This document shows positions 7,726 to 16,451 of a stretch of 64,000 bases of DNA, one piece after another. The stretch is from Alphaproteobacteria bacterium. Its GTDB lineage: Bacteria; Pseudomonadota; Alphaproteobacteria; Micropepsales; Micropepsaceae. Position 1 is the stretch's first letter, and every line of letters starts with the position of its first letter. The notes beneath the pieces are model-generated. The model saw nothing but the letters and a program-made list of their open reading frames with translations, was not told the DNA's origin and made no database searches. The position numbers and the translations under genes are program-made. The stretch is from the NCBI GenBank assembly GCA_016124635.1, contig WGNJ01000013.1, positions 248,001 through 312,000 on the forward strand. Reading direction: 5' to 3'.

Positions 7726-8568
7726 CTACTTTTTTCGCTCGCCGTAATCGCCGAACGGCGCATCGCGCTCGCGCACGGCTTGGCGGAACCCGATTTCCTG
7801 GGCGCGGGAGACGAAGTCGCGGCCCTCTTGTGTATGTCGCGCAACACCGTCGAAAAATGATCCGAGAAGCTGCGACGACCGGAGCCCCATGTGCTCGGCG
7901 GGCTCGTTGCACAGCATCTTGAGCATCGTCAGTTGATTGAGCGGCACGCGCGCCATGCGCTCGGCCAACGCCATCGCGCGCGCCTGCAGTTCACCGTCCG
8001 GCACGCACTCCAGAATGAGACCAATCTTCTCGGCCTCGCGCGCGCCGATTTCGTCTCCTGTGAGCAGGTAGCGCTTCGCGCGCTCGAATCCCATCCGATA
8101 GACCCACATCGCGCTCGTCGGCACGCCCCACACGCGCGACGGCGGATAGCCGAACTTGGCGCTCTCGCCGGCGATGATGATGTCGGCGCACAGGACCATG
8201 TCGGTACCACCGGCGATGCACCAGCCGTGCACTGCGGCGATCACCGGCTTCGACAAATCCCACATCTTGCGGAAGACGCGCACGAAGCTGCCGATGGTTC
8301 GCAGATCGGCAACGGAATCCCACGCCCGCGTTCGCTCTTCCGACGCCGCCTGCGCCGCCGTCGACCAATCGAGCCCGTAGCCGGCGCAAAACGCTTGTCC
8401 CTCGGCGCGCAGCACGACGACGCGCACATTGTCGTCGCGCTCGGCCTCGTCCAGCGCTGCCGAGAACTCGTCACGCCATTGCGGCGTGATCGTGTTGTAC
8501 TCGCCCGCCCGCGCGAAGACGATCGTGCGAATATGACCGTTCGTTTCGGTTCTTATTGCAGCACCCAT
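7726..8568 (-). CDS. Enoyl-CoA hydratase/isomerase family protein
   Basis: The crotonase fold is visible in the CoA-binding segment RAEGQAFCAGYGLDW and the oxyanion-hole segment VHGWCIAGGTDMVLCADIIIA, followed by SAKFGYPPSRVWGVP. Such enzymes hydrate or isomerise enoyl-CoA thioesters in fatty-acid or aromatic degradation. The ATG at 8568 has GGTGAGG five bases upstream; the longer open frame to 8664 only covers the end of the upstream gene. It starts 7 bp after the ICMT-like gene, so both lie in one operon. Substrate unknown. Confidence 0.92.
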   Translation of the reverse strand: MGAAIRTETNGHIRTIVFARAGEYNTITPQWRDEFSAALDEAERDDNVRVVVLRAEGQAFCAGYGLDWSTAAQAASEERTRAWDSVADLRTIGSFVRVFRKMWDLSKPVIAAVHGWCIAGGTDMVLCADIIIAGESAKFGYPPSRVWGVPTSAMWVYRMGFERAKRYLLTGDEIGAREAEKIGLILECVPDGELQARAMALAERMARVPLNQLTMLKMLCNEPAEHMGLRSSQLLGSFFDGVARHTQEGRDFVSRAQEIGFRQAVRERDAPFGDYGERKK

Positions 8569-8575
8569 TTGAGCC

Positions 8576-9157
8576 TCACCAAATTCCGGGAATGAGCCGC
8601 GGCACGCGCGCCGCATAATCGTCGAAGACGGCGCCGAACTGTTCGCGCAAGAGCCGCTCCTCACGCGCGACGCGCATCGCCGTCGCGAGGATGAACAACG
8701 GAACGGCGACCAGCAGATGAATCAGATGTCCGAGCGCGAAACCCGCCGCCAGCGTCATCATGAGCATCGCAAGATAGATCGGATTGCGCGTCAGGGCGAA
8801 GGGTCCCGTCGTCACCAGCGCATGGTCTTCGCGCACGCGCGCGACCAGGCTCCAATTGCGCCCAAGCTCGCGCCCGGCCGCATCGAACAGCAAGAAGCCG
8901 CCAAGCGCCAAGCTGGTCGGCAACGCCGCGGTCGCGAGATCCGCGACGCCGAACCACGAGCCCGTCAGCGACGTCGGACCGAAGAACGCGACGCCGATCG
9001 CGACACCTTGCAGCACGATGCCGAGCCACGATGTCGCGTCGCTTCGCTCAGCGGACGGTACCGCTGCACTTTTGCGTCGCAATTGGAAAACGCGGAAGCC
9101 GAACGCGCTCCATGCCAGGAACACGGCGATGATCGCGAGCGGGTTTCCATTCGTCAT
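8576..9157 (-). CDS. Isoprenylcysteine carboxyl methyltransferase-like (ICMT/PEMT) membrane protein
   Basis: There are about five hydrophobic helices. The C-terminal signature VREDHALVTTGPFALTRNPIYLAML followed by REERLLREQFGAVFDDYAARVPRLIP matches the ICMT/PEMT methyltransferase fold, where the first part binds S-adenosylmethionine and the second closes the active site. Bacteria have no prenylated-protein substrate of the classical kind, so the acceptor is probably a lipid or small molecule. A GTG at 9169 is an alternative start. It is the first gene of an operon with the enoyl-CoA hydratase. Confidence 0.85.
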   Translation of the reverse strand: MTNGNPLAIIAVFLAWSAFGFRVFQLRRKSAAVPSAERSDATSWLGIVLQGVAIGVAFFGPTSLTGSWFGVADLATAALPTSLALGGFLLFDAAGRELGRNWSLVARVREDHALVTTGPFALTRNPIYLAMLMMTLAAGFALGHLIHLLVAVPLFILATAMRVAREERLLREQFGAVFDDYAARVPRLIPGIW

Positions 9158-9258
9158 CGGCAATGCCACGAAACCGGCGCGAGCCTATCGCGCTCGCCTT
9201 ATTGTCGCCACAGGCGAGAGCCTAGCCTCCCGGCCTCATGAGGAGAGGCTAGGGGCCC

Positions 9259-9594
9259 ATGAGCAGATTGCTACTCGTTTTCGCCGGCGTTATCGCGCTT
9301 CTCGTGGCGACGAATCCGTCGCGCAGTGAATACAACGATTGGGTCGAGCAGTTCGCTGTCGGCAAGATCGAGCGCGATGCCGCCGCCCGCAAAGAGCAGG
9401 TCAGCTGGACCGAGCGCATGTTCGGCGGCGCGTCCGCCGGCCTCATCGTTCGCAACATCCCGGTATATCGCCGCAACTTCGTGGTCTTCTCGATCTATCG
9501 CTTGGATCTGCCCGAAGGGTTCGGAGATGCCGAAGGCTTCCCCGCCTGCGTGATCGGCGTCGCTGGTCAATTCGTCCGCGCCAGCGTGTGCTAG
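9259..9594 (+). CDS. DUF4359-like small protein with N-terminal membrane segment
   Basis: The 111-aa protein starts with a hydrophobic helix (MSRLLLVFAGVIALLVATNPS) that may be a signal peptide or anchor. The segments NPSRSEYNDWVEQ and RRNFVVFSIYRLDLP resemble DUF4359 proteins. The start has an AGGGG site. Function is unknown. The gene is alone between a divergent methyltransferase operon and a convergent cyclase gene. Confidence 0.75.
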   Translation: MSRLLLVFAGVIALLVATNPSRSEYNDWVEQFAVGKIERDAAARKEQVSWTERMFGGASAGLIVRNIPVYRRNFVVFSIYRLDLPEGFGDAEGFPACVIGVAGQFVRASVC

Positions 9595-9612
9595 GCGGCC
9601 GAATTCAAAACC

Positions 9613-11022
9613 TTACGCCATCGCCCGTTGCGGCACGCCGTCGATGGCATAGACGACGGTTTCGTTTTCGCGCCCGCGCAGGTGTTTCGGCCCCACGAAT
9701 TTCAGTCCGTCGACCAGAGCCAAGTCGCGGCGCGTTTCTTCGCGCACGGCTTTGACCAGCGCCTCGCTCGCCACCAACCGCGTGCTGAGCTCCTTCGACA
9801 GCGTCTGCAAACGGCTCGCCACGTTCACGGTGTCGCCGACCACGGTAAAGGTCATCGACCGCTCGCTCCCCAGATCGCCCAGCATCACATGGCCATAGTG
9901 CAGGCCGACGCCGATCTCGACCGGAAACTGGCCGCGCTCGGCGCGCTCGGCGTTCCAGCGTTTGATCTCCGCGATCATCGCAAAGCCGCAGGCGAGCGCG
10001 TCGCCCGCATCGCCGTTCCCGCGGTCGGGTATGCCGAACACCGCGAGCAACCCGTCGCCCAGAATCTTGTCGAGCGTGCCGCTGTGCCGGAAGATCACGT
10101 CCTCCATCCGCGCGTGGAATTCGCGCAGGAACGCAATCGCATCCTCCGGCGTCATCGCCTCGCAGCGCGCCGTGAAGCCGCGAAGGTCGGCGAAGAGAAC
10201 GGCCGCGGGTTGGCGGCGCACTTCGCCGAACGGCTGCTCGCGCGCACTCAGCTGGTCGACCACGCGCGGCGAAAAATAGCGGGCGAGATTGGCGCGCGCT
10301 TTCTCCGACGTCGCCGCGGCGAGTACGAGCCGGCGCGAGCGCCACACGGCGACCGCGAGTCCGGCGGTCAGGAGGACCAGGATGACATAGTCGTAGACGA
10401 CCTTGATCACCGGCACATAGTTGGGATCGCCATATTCGCGCCACGTCTCGCCGATGCCCGGCAGCACGAAGAACGTGCCCGGCGCGTTCGCGGCGGCGCC
10501 GACCACCACGCCCCAGGCTGTCGCGATGCAAAACCCCGTCCATAGGATGAAGCGCGGCGAGTAGGAAAAGGCGCTGTGCACGAGGAAAGCGACGAAGAAC
10601 AGCAGCGCGCCTTCTTTCACGGCCAACGTCACCGGCGGCAGGTCGTTCGCGAAGCGATGGCGCGCAATGAGGATGAAGGCCAGGTAGCCGCAATCGGCCA
10701 CCATGAACGCGTACTTCGCCCAGGTCGTGCGGGGGAAGCGCCGCTCCTGCTCGAACTGCAGCGCGCCGATCGCCGCGATGCCGAGCGGCATCAGAACGAG
10801 GAACGCCCAACCGTCGCCGACGAAGGCGCCCGTCGCTGCGAAGACGCCGATCAGCGCAACGACAATGACCGCGCGCACGGCGCAAGCGAGCATTAGCCCC
10901 GTACGCTCCGTTTCATGGAACGAGGAGAGCAGTCGGTTCGCCATGCCCGAATCGTTCGCTTGCGGCACGACACCGGCCACGAACTCTTTGAACCGCGCCG
11001 TCAATCCTTGGCTCTTCGCCAT
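9613..11022 (-). CDS. Membrane-bound class III adenylate/guanylate cyclase
   Basis: The N-terminal half has about six membrane helices (residues about 35-250). The class III cyclase domain follows, with the metal-binding Asp residues in LFADLRGFT and KILGDGLLAVFG and the later motif FTVVGDTVNVASRL that supplies transition-state residues. The Lys in DKILGDG and the Asp in VVGDTVN are those usually linked to ATP specificity, so cAMP is the likely product. ATG 11022 has GAGGGG six bases upstream, better than 11040. There is no HAMP domain, so the membrane part may sense the signal directly. Confidence 0.92.
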   Translation of the reverse strand: MAKSQGLTARFKEFVAGVVPQANDSGMANRLLSSFHETERTGLMLACAVRAVIVVALIGVFAATGAFVGDGWAFLVLMPLGIAAIGALQFEQERRFPRTTWAKYAFMVADCGYLAFILIARHRFANDLPPVTLAVKEGALLFFVAFLVHSAFSYSPRFILWTGFCIATAWGVVVGAAANAPGTFFVLPGIGETWREYGDPNYVPVIKVVYDYVILVLLTAGLAVAVWRSRRLVLAAATSEKARANLARYFSPRVVDQLSAREQPFGEVRRQPAAVLFADLRGFTARCEAMTPEDAIAFLREFHARMEDVIFRHSGTLDKILGDGLLAVFGIPDRGNGDAGDALACGFAMIAEIKRWNAERAERGQFPVEIGVGLHYGHVMLGDLGSERSMTFTVVGDTVNVASRLQTLSKELSTRLVASEALVKAVREETRRDLALVDGLKFVGPKHLRGRENETVVYAIDGVPQRAMA

Positions 11023-11221
11023 TGCCGCCCCTCGATGCAATTGAATGCGTTGCCAAGGGAGAGAATGACGGGAGCCCGAGCCCAGCGCCAGCCCCGGATG
11101 CGGGCCAAGCCGATGCCGAGGTCGCCAAAATCGGTCGTGTACGAATAAATCCTCGCTTTGCGAATGCGTGGCGGCAGCCTATGAAAGCGCGCCGGAATCG
11201 AAACCGGACGTAGGAGGGAAC

Positions 11222-12277
11222 GTGAATAAGCTATTCTTCGTTGTGGTGGCGCTTTTGATGGGAATGTCGATTTCCACCGCGGCCGCCGATCGCTGGGACA
11301 GCATTCCCGGTCAGCTCAAATATGTATCCGCCGTCAATTCCGATATCGCCTGGGGCGTGAACGCGCGTGACGACATCTATCGAACGCGAGACGGCGGCGA
11401 CAGCTGGCAACGTGTGCCCGGAGCGCTGAAGCAAGTGTCGGCGCTATCCTACGATAGCGCCTGGGGCGTCAATGCGAACGACCAGATTTGGCGCACGCGC
11501 GACGGTGGAGAGCATTGGGATCAACGGCCCGGCGCGTTGAAACACGTGTCCGCCGTTTCCTACGACATCGCATGGGGCGCAAACTCGTCCGACAACATCT
11601 ACCGCACGCGCAACGGGGGCGTTCATTGGCAACAGGTGCCGGGCGCGCTGAAGCAGGTGTCGGCGTTGTCCTACAACAGTGCCTGGGGCGTCAACTCGAA
11701 CGATCAGATCTGGCGCACGCGCGACGGTGGCGCACATTGGGATCAGCGGCCGGGCGCGTTGAAACACGTGTCCGCCGTTTCCTACGACATCGCGTGGGGC
11801 GCAAACTCCTCCAATGACATCTATCGAACCCGCAACGGCGGCGCCACGTGGCAACAGATTTCGGGAGCGTTGAAACAGGTGTCGGGCTTGTCGTTCGGCA
11901 GCGCATGGGGCGTGAATGCGCGCGATCAGATCTACTTCCGGGGTCGCACATCGTCGGATAGGGACGACGACGACGCGGGCCTTCACAGTGATCCCGAGAC
12001 CGATCGCTCCGACGTTTCGGATTCGCCTCACGGTCGCAGGTGCGCCGAGGAAGGCGGATTCTGTTCGTTCAGAGGGAGGAGAGTTGTTTTCTACGGCGCG
12101 GGTCGCCGGTGGGTGAGCCAAACCGCCGCCAACGGCGTACCGTGCAACAACGAGCAATTCGGCGATCCCGCACCGGGCGTCCGCAAGGCGTGCCTCGTTT
12201 CACATCGCCATCACGACGACGACAGCGACAACGATAACGATAGCGACGACAACGACAGCGGCGACGACAACGATTGA
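11222..12277 (+). CDS. Secreted tectonin-repeat (TECPR-type) beta-propeller with Cys domain and Asp-rich tail
   Basis: The GTG at 11222 is preceded by GTAGGAGGGAAC. A signal peptide ends near residue 22 (MSISTAAA). Six 37-residue repeats follow, each with W..(P/S)GALK.VSA.S...AWG.N..D.I(Y/W)RTR.GG; this is the tectonin pattern that forms a lectin-like beta-propeller. Repeats 2/4 and 3/5 are nearly identical, so a two-repeat unit was duplicated. A Cys-rich module (RRCAEEGGFCSFRGRRVVFYG to GDPAPGVRKAC) resembles a small domain found at the ends of secreted carbohydrate-active proteins. The last 22 residues are almost only His, Asp, Asn and Ser, probably calcium binding. Glycan recognition is likely, but no catalytic domain is seen. 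Confidence 0.88.
   Translation: MNKLFFVVVALLMGMSISTAAADRWDSIPGQLKYVSAVNSDIAWGVNARDDIYRTRDGGDSWQRVPGALKQVSALSYDSAWGVNANDQIWRTRDGGEHWDQRPGALKHVSAVSYDIAWGANSSDNIYRTRNGGVHWQQVPGALKQVSALSYNSAWGVNSNDQIWRTRDGGAHWDQRPGALKHVSAVSYDIAWGANSSNDIYRTRNGGATWQQISGALKQVSGLSFGSAWGVNARDQIYFRGRTSSDRDDDDAGLHSDPETDRSDVSDSPHGRRCAEEGGFCSFRGRRVVFYGAGRRWVSQTAANGVPCNNEQFGDPAPGVRKACLVSHRHHDDDSDNDNDSDDNDSGDDND
11288..11938 (+). repeat. 111-bp coding tandem repeats in the tectonin gene
   Basis: Six units of about 111 bp encode the propeller blades. Alternate units are most alike at DNA level (for example around 11525-11635 and 11747-11857), giving a 222-bp higher-order period. Homologous slippage could change blade number. 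Confidence 0.85.
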
Positions 12278-12311
12278 TCGGATCGTAGCCGCCGGCAAAG
12301 CCAAGAGTTGA

Positions 12312-12340
12312 TCACGGCCTCGCCGCGCGCGAGGCTGTGA
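12312..12340. terminator. Hairpin between convergent genes
   Basis: TCACGGCCTCGC and GCGAGGCTGTGA form a 12-bp stem with one mismatch and a 5-nt loop. It lies between the tectonin gene (end 12277) and the convergent gene ending at 12358. No clear T-tract follows on either strand, so it is a probable but weak bidirectional terminator. Confidence 0.5.
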
Positions 12341-12357
12341 CGGCTCGGAGGATGCGA

Positions 12358-12795
12358 TCACGCCCGCTGCGTGCTTTCGGGCGCGCGTCCGCCATTCGCC
12401 CAGACGAGCGCGAGCAGGAGAACGATTGCGCCGATGAGGATATTGATCTTGGGATTGATCGTTTGAAAATTGAGGAAGAGCCCGGCGTGCATTGAAAGGT
12501 AGGCGACGATCAGTGCGTATCCCCAGGCCTTCTTGCGAAACGCGCCGACCGCGCCAAGGGCAAGGCAGACACCCATCGCGAAGATGATCCCGAAATAGGG
12601 AAGCGGCGTCAGCTGGATGAACGCGTCCGTGTTGTGCTCGTTGAGAAAACGGCTCGTGTCGCGGATCGGCTCTTCGAACGCGCCGACGGAAAAATAGCCC
12701 AGAAGTTGCGCCGACAGAGCGCTCGCGACGCCGATGCGGATCAATCCGAAGGCGAAGAATACAAAGCAGATGCCGGCCGCAATCACGCGTTTCAT
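12358..12795 (-). CDS. Four-helix membrane protein of unknown function
   Basis: The protein is 145 aa with four hydrophobic helices (about 3-25, 68-88, 93-110, 116-135) and a short loop containing EEPIRDTSRFLNEHNTDAF between the first and second. No catalytic motif is seen. The size and helix layout resemble small DUF4345-like proteins, but I cannot assign a family. The start is ATG 12795; the codon just before it is TTG. Confidence 0.75.
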   Translation of the reverse strand: MKRVIAAGICFVFFAFGLIRIGVASALSAQLLGYFSVGAFEEPIRDTSRFLNEHNTDAFIQLTPLPYFGIIFAMGVCLALGAVGAFRKKAWGYALIVAYLSMHAGLFLNFQTINPKINILIGAIVLLLALVWANGGRAPESTQRA

Positions 12796-12943
12796 CAACT
12801 CATTTTCCTGTCGTCTGGCACGTCGGCGGGGCCGGTCATCACCGTGTCGCGCGTTTCGAGAATTTGATCAAACTGCAACTTTGGAAATCTCGGTTCTATT
12901 AAGAGGGGCGTGGCAGCATCCGGCGCGGCACCTTCGACGATGT

Positions 12944-13441
12944 TCAGGCGATGCTCGCACGCTCGTTCTTCCGCGACGCGGCGAGCGACAGAAGAAGACC
13001 GATCACAAGCGCTGCCGTAAATCCCCAATTGACAAAAAATCCCAAAGAATGTTGCCCGGTCTCCACGGCTTTGACAATCGGGCTTGCAAGCTGAATGGCC
13101 ATTCTGCCGAATTGTTCGATTGATAGGAGAAGGTACATCAGTGGGATCATCGCACGATAGCGAACTAAAACCACAACGCCGAGCGAGCAGAGCACCAGAA
13201 GACCAAGCCCCCAACTCGCGAACAGAAACACAACAATGGACGCGGCTTCCTCGCCGAAAGTGTCGAGCCGGAAACCGTCGGCATCCGTCGCAACGGAGCG
13301 AGTGCTGACCCAAGGGTTTAAGCCCGCGGCGGTCGCACCCATGGTCAGCTTAAACAACACGATCGGGGCGAGCAGCAAGATCGCAAGCTTGTTACCCCGA
13401 TAATTGTTGTCGAACTGCTTGGGAAAGATGCGGCTGAGCAT
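12944..13441 (-). CDS. Four-helix membrane protein of unknown function
   Basis: The 165-aa protein starts at ATG 13441 (MLSRIFPKQFDNNYRG), with AAGGAA a few bases upstream. The frame is open much further upstream, but that part has no coding look. Four hydrophobic segments follow (about 18-38, 75-100, 104-120, 138-158), with a basic C-terminus ASRKNERASIA. No family recognised. It is divergent from the AraC-type regulator at 13765, which might control it. Confidence 0.75.
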   Translation of the reverse strand: MLSRIFPKQFDNNYRGNKLAILLLAPIVLFKLTMGATAAGLNPWVSTRSVATDADGFRLDTFGEEAASIVVFLFASWGLGLLVLCSLGVVVLVRYRAMIPLMYLLLSIEQFGRMAIQLASPIVKAVETGQHSLGFFVNWGFTAALVIGLLLSLAASRKNERASIA

Positions 13442-13764
13442 GCGAGGTTCCTTGCTATCGGTGCACCAATGCGTGACCCGCCGGAAGATTGGCGTTGCGA
13501 GTGTGAGAAGACCGATTTGTGGTGGTTGCGGTCGCTTCGCAGGCTCGATCGACGCTTCGGCGGCATACGTGCATAGACCAAGCGCCGCCCCCATGAACGG
13601 CGAGGCAGTGGGATACGCCAGAACGAGACGGCGGACTCCGGCACGGAACGCTTGGCCCCTGCGCTTGCCTAAGGGTAGAGGAGAGCCTATCTGCAATGTT
13701 GTCCAAGGGAACATGACCTTGCGCGGCAAAGACATGATCACGCATTGCAGCGGGCGCCGGTGCA
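13442..13764. other. Intergenic region without recognisable gene
   Basis: This 323-bp gap separates the divergent membrane-protein and AraC-type genes and presumably holds both promoters. I see no convincing ORF, RNA gene or strong hairpin. Confidence 0.6.
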
Positions 13765-14793
13765 ATGGCTGAAGGTACCGTTGCCGCCGGCGTTGTGCGC
13801 GGGTTGATGACGTTTGCGGCGTCGAACGGCGCGAGCGAAAGGGCATTGGCGGAACGGTCTGAGATCGATCCGGAGGACCTCGAGGACCAGGATAACCGCA
13901 TCCCGTTCCCCAAGTACGTCGCGCTGATGCGTGCCGCAAAAGAACTGTGCAACGACCCAGCCCTCGCACTTCACTTTGGCGAGGCGATCGACCTGAGTGA
14001 GCTTTCGATCGTAGGTCTCATCGGTGGTGCCTCGGAGACTCGCAAGGAGGCCTTTGCGCAAGTCAATCGCTACCATCGCCTGGTCATCGAAATCGATCTC
14101 GCAACGATCGATCGCTTCGCGCTTGCGCACGGGAAGGATGGACTCTGGATGGTCGATAACCGACGGAATCCCAACGCCTTTCCTGAACTGACGGAGTCCA
14201 CCTTTGCGCGCATGGTCGCCGGCGGACGCCGCCTCGGTGAGGCGTACGCCGTGAAGGCGATCCATTTCACCCACGCGGCGCCCGACTATCGAGCAGAGTA
14301 CGACAGAATCTTCCAAGCGCCCGTGACCTTCGAAAGCGACAAGAACGCGTTCCTGATCGACGTCGACGACGGCTGGATGACTCGCAAACTATCGCCTCAA
14401 CCTCGCTATGTTTTCGGCGTGCTAAGTCGGCACGCAGATGAACTGCTCAAGAGCCTCGAGAGCTCGAAAACGACAAGGGGCCGGGTCGAAAGTTTATTGA
14501 TGCCGATCTTACATACGGGCGACGTCACAAAGGACAAGCTCGCCGCCAAGCTAGGGATGAGCCGCGATGTGCTCCTTCGCAGACTGAAGGCGGAAGGCAC
14601 GACGTTCGAAAAGGTGCTGGACGAGTTGCGCCACAAGCTGGCGCTGCACTATTTGACCGGCAAGAAAGTATCGGTGAACGAGACTGCATATTTGGTTGGT
14701 TTTTCTGATCCTGCCGCTTTCTCGCGCGCCTTCAAGCGCTGGACGGGGGCCAGTCCGCGCACAATGCGCGCACCGAAAGTGGGACGCGACTAA
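13765..14793 (+). CDS. AraC-family transcriptional regulator
   Basis: The 342-aa protein has an N-terminal Arabinose_bd-like ligand domain (LAERSEIDPEDLEDQDNRIP through LALHFGEAIDLSE) as in OruR/VirS-type regulators. The C-terminal AraC helix-turn-helix pair spans about residues 245-338, with KLAAKLGMSRDVLLRRLKAEG and ETAYLVGFSDPAAFSRAFKRWTG. It probably activates a catabolic gene in response to a small effector. Candidates are the divergent membrane protein and the convergent DUF1254 gene. The start ATG lacks a clear Shine-Dalgarno. Confidence 0.92.
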   Translation: MAEGTVAAGVVRGLMTFAASNGASERALAERSEIDPEDLEDQDNRIPFPKYVALMRAAKELCNDPALALHFGEAIDLSELSIVGLIGGASETRKEAFAQVNRYHRLVIEIDLATIDRFALAHGKDGLWMVDNRRNPNAFPELTESTFARMVAGGRRLGEAYAVKAIHFTHAAPDYRAEYDRIFQAPVTFESDKNAFLIDVDDGWMTRKLSPQPRYVFGVLSRHADELLKSLESSKTTRGRVESLLMPILHTGDVTKDKLAAKLGMSRDVLLRRLKAEGTTFEKVLDELRHKLALHYLTGKKVSVNETAYLVGFSDPAAFSRAFKRWTGASPRTMRAPKVGRD

Positions 14794-14863
14794 CCGGACT
14801 TTCGTGTTTGTGAGTCCAACACGCGAACCAGGCATCCTTTCGATCGTTCCCGATTGTGCAAAA

Positions 14864-14885
14864 CGCCGGCTTCGACGGGCCGGCG
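14864..14885. terminator. GC-rich hairpin between convergent genes
   Basis: CGCCGGC and GCCGGCG pair around an 8-nt loop between the AraC-type gene and the convergent DUF1254 gene. No T-tract follows, so terminator function is only suggested by position. Confidence 0.4.
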
Positions 14886-14907
14886 CGACAGGATCGTCTC
14901 AGCGACC

Positions 14908-16266
14908 TCAGGTGATCTCAGGCATGATCGGTGGAACAGGCAGGGTCGAGCTCCGGTAAGCATCGACGAGTTCTGGCACCGGAACATAAATGCGCAGCGT
15001 TAGTTTGAACTCTCCGCCTTCGGGTCCCGGCAGCCAGTTCGTCTCGAGATTGTTCTTTGGGGCGGCGGGCCCAACATAGATATCGATCGAGCCGTCGTCG
15101 TTGCGCTGCAGCTGATCGCGGCTGCCGATTGCAAATCGCTCGATGGGATTTTCGATGAATTGCATCCGTTTCGCGTCGTACATCGTCAACGACCAGAAGC
15201 CGAACTCTCCGGTTCGCGGAATCTGATCGGCATCGAAATGGACGCGATAGCTGTGACCGCCGCGGAGGGGTTCCCCGAGGCCGTCGAAGAACGCGTTGAA
15301 GTACAGCGCTTCTTCGGGATCGTTGCCCATCAAGCCGACCAGGGCGTTGCCGGCGCGCGTCGGATAGTCGAAATCGTTTTTGGCCGACGCGCGATTGGCC
15401 GTCCAACCGGTTCCGGTGGGCGTCCCGCGCGTTCGCCGCAGCAGGTCGATGAGCAAAAGTCCTTCGCGCTCGACGCGTAAGATGCCCTCGCGGACTGCCG
15501 GGTGAAGAGGGGTAGGGTCGAACGGCCGCCCCGGTACCAGGCCGATCCTGCGCATGATCTCGAACATCGCCGCATGTTTCGGCGGCGGCGGATTCTCGGT
15601 CATCAGGTCGGCAACTCTTCGAAAGTAGCCGAAGTCGCCGTCATAGGCTTCACGCGGGCGAGGGGCTGGAGACTTTGGAACGACGGCGCCGGGCCCTTTG
15701 TGCCAATCCGACAGCGCGGTGACCGACATCGCCGACTGGTAACGCCGCACGTTCTCGACGTCGGCCGCGTCCCGCACGGCCATGCGCAAGGCCATCGATA
15801 CCTGATTGGTCGTAATGCGCTGCGGGGTCACGTCCTTCGGAAGCGAACCATCCCAATTTGGCCCGACGAAGCAGATATTCAGCGCGCGGCCGCCGTTGAC
15901 GCGTGTGGAATAGAGATAAGGCTGATTTTCGATATAGGCGTCGGCGACCTGAAGGGACACATATCGGTCCACGATATCCGGCAATCGAAGGATCATCGGC
16001 CCGTCGGCCAAGTCCAAGCCGATGCCGGTGTAGACGGTATCGTTGTTGGGGCTATAGGGAAGGTCGCCTTTCGCCGAGGCGAGCCCGGTCATGTGACCGA
16101 GCTGATTGATGGGCGCCACGGGCTCGTTCGGCACTGGACCCGTGAGATGCTCTCGCCGCGCTCGCTCCCTCTCCGTGATGACCAGCGGAAAACAGAAAAT
16201 GTATGCCTGCAGCGCCTGAGAATACGCGAACGCTTCGCGCGCGCGGTCGTCATTGTTGGTGGTCAT
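14908..16266 (-). CDS. DUF1254/DUF1214 family protein
   Basis: The 452-aa protein has the DUF1254 part (QALQAYIFCFPLVI to NNDTVYTGIGLDLADGPMILRLP) followed by DUF1214 (RVHFDADQIPRTGEFGFWSLTMYD, then LPGPEGGEFKLTLRIYVP). Both are beta-rich domains that occur together in many soil and marine bacteria, and their activity is not established. No signal peptide is evident at the chosen start, ATG 16266, which has AAAGGGA upstream. The gene is convergent with the AraC-type regulator and divergent from a nitroreductase. Confidence 0.9.
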   Translation of the reverse strand: MTTNNDDRAREAFAYSQALQAYIFCFPLVITERERARREHLTGPVPNEPVAPINQLGHMTGLASAKGDLPYSPNNDTVYTGIGLDLADGPMILRLPDIVDRYVSLQVADAYIENQPYLYSTRVNGGRALNICFVGPNWDGSLPKDVTPQRITTNQVSMALRMAVRDAADVENVRRYQSAMSVTALSDWHKGPGAVVPKSPAPRPREAYDGDFGYFRRVADLMTENPPPPKHAAMFEIMRRIGLVPGRPFDPTPLHPAVREGILRVEREGLLLIDLLRRTRGTPTGTGWTANRASAKNDFDYPTRAGNALVGLMGNDPEEALYFNAFFDGLGEPLRGGHSYRVHFDADQIPRTGEFGFWSLTMYDAKRMQFIENPIERFAIGSRDQLQRNDDGSIDIYVGPAAPKNNLETNWLPGPEGGEFKLTLRIYVPVPELVDAYRSSTLPVPPIMPEIT

Positions 16267-16451
16267 GAACAAGATCCCTTTCGCCGCCCGATCCATCCAA
16301 TAACCGGATCGGCGGCCGGTTTCGCGGGTCCTCTGCGGTCGACGGACAAACTGACGTTATGAGGGCCCGAAACGCAACAGCTTGACACGATCCGGCGGCG
16401 CCGCGCGATCATAGCTTCTGAGCTCGGTCGCCGAACGGTCATGGAGAAATC

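Noticed and set aside
9605..10885. A 426-codon minus-strand frame inside the cyclase gene
   Set aside because: It overlaps the cyclase gene in another frame of the same strand and is Arg-rich without domains; the cyclase has all catalytic motifs.
11288..11938. Tandem repeats considered as a CRISPR array
   Set aside because: The repeats are in frame, encode tectonin blades and lack unique spacers.
13467..13747. A 10-bp inverted match (CAATGCGTGA / TCACGCATTG) across the gap before the AraC gene
   Set aside because: The arms are 260 bp apart and a match of this length in that span can occur by chance.
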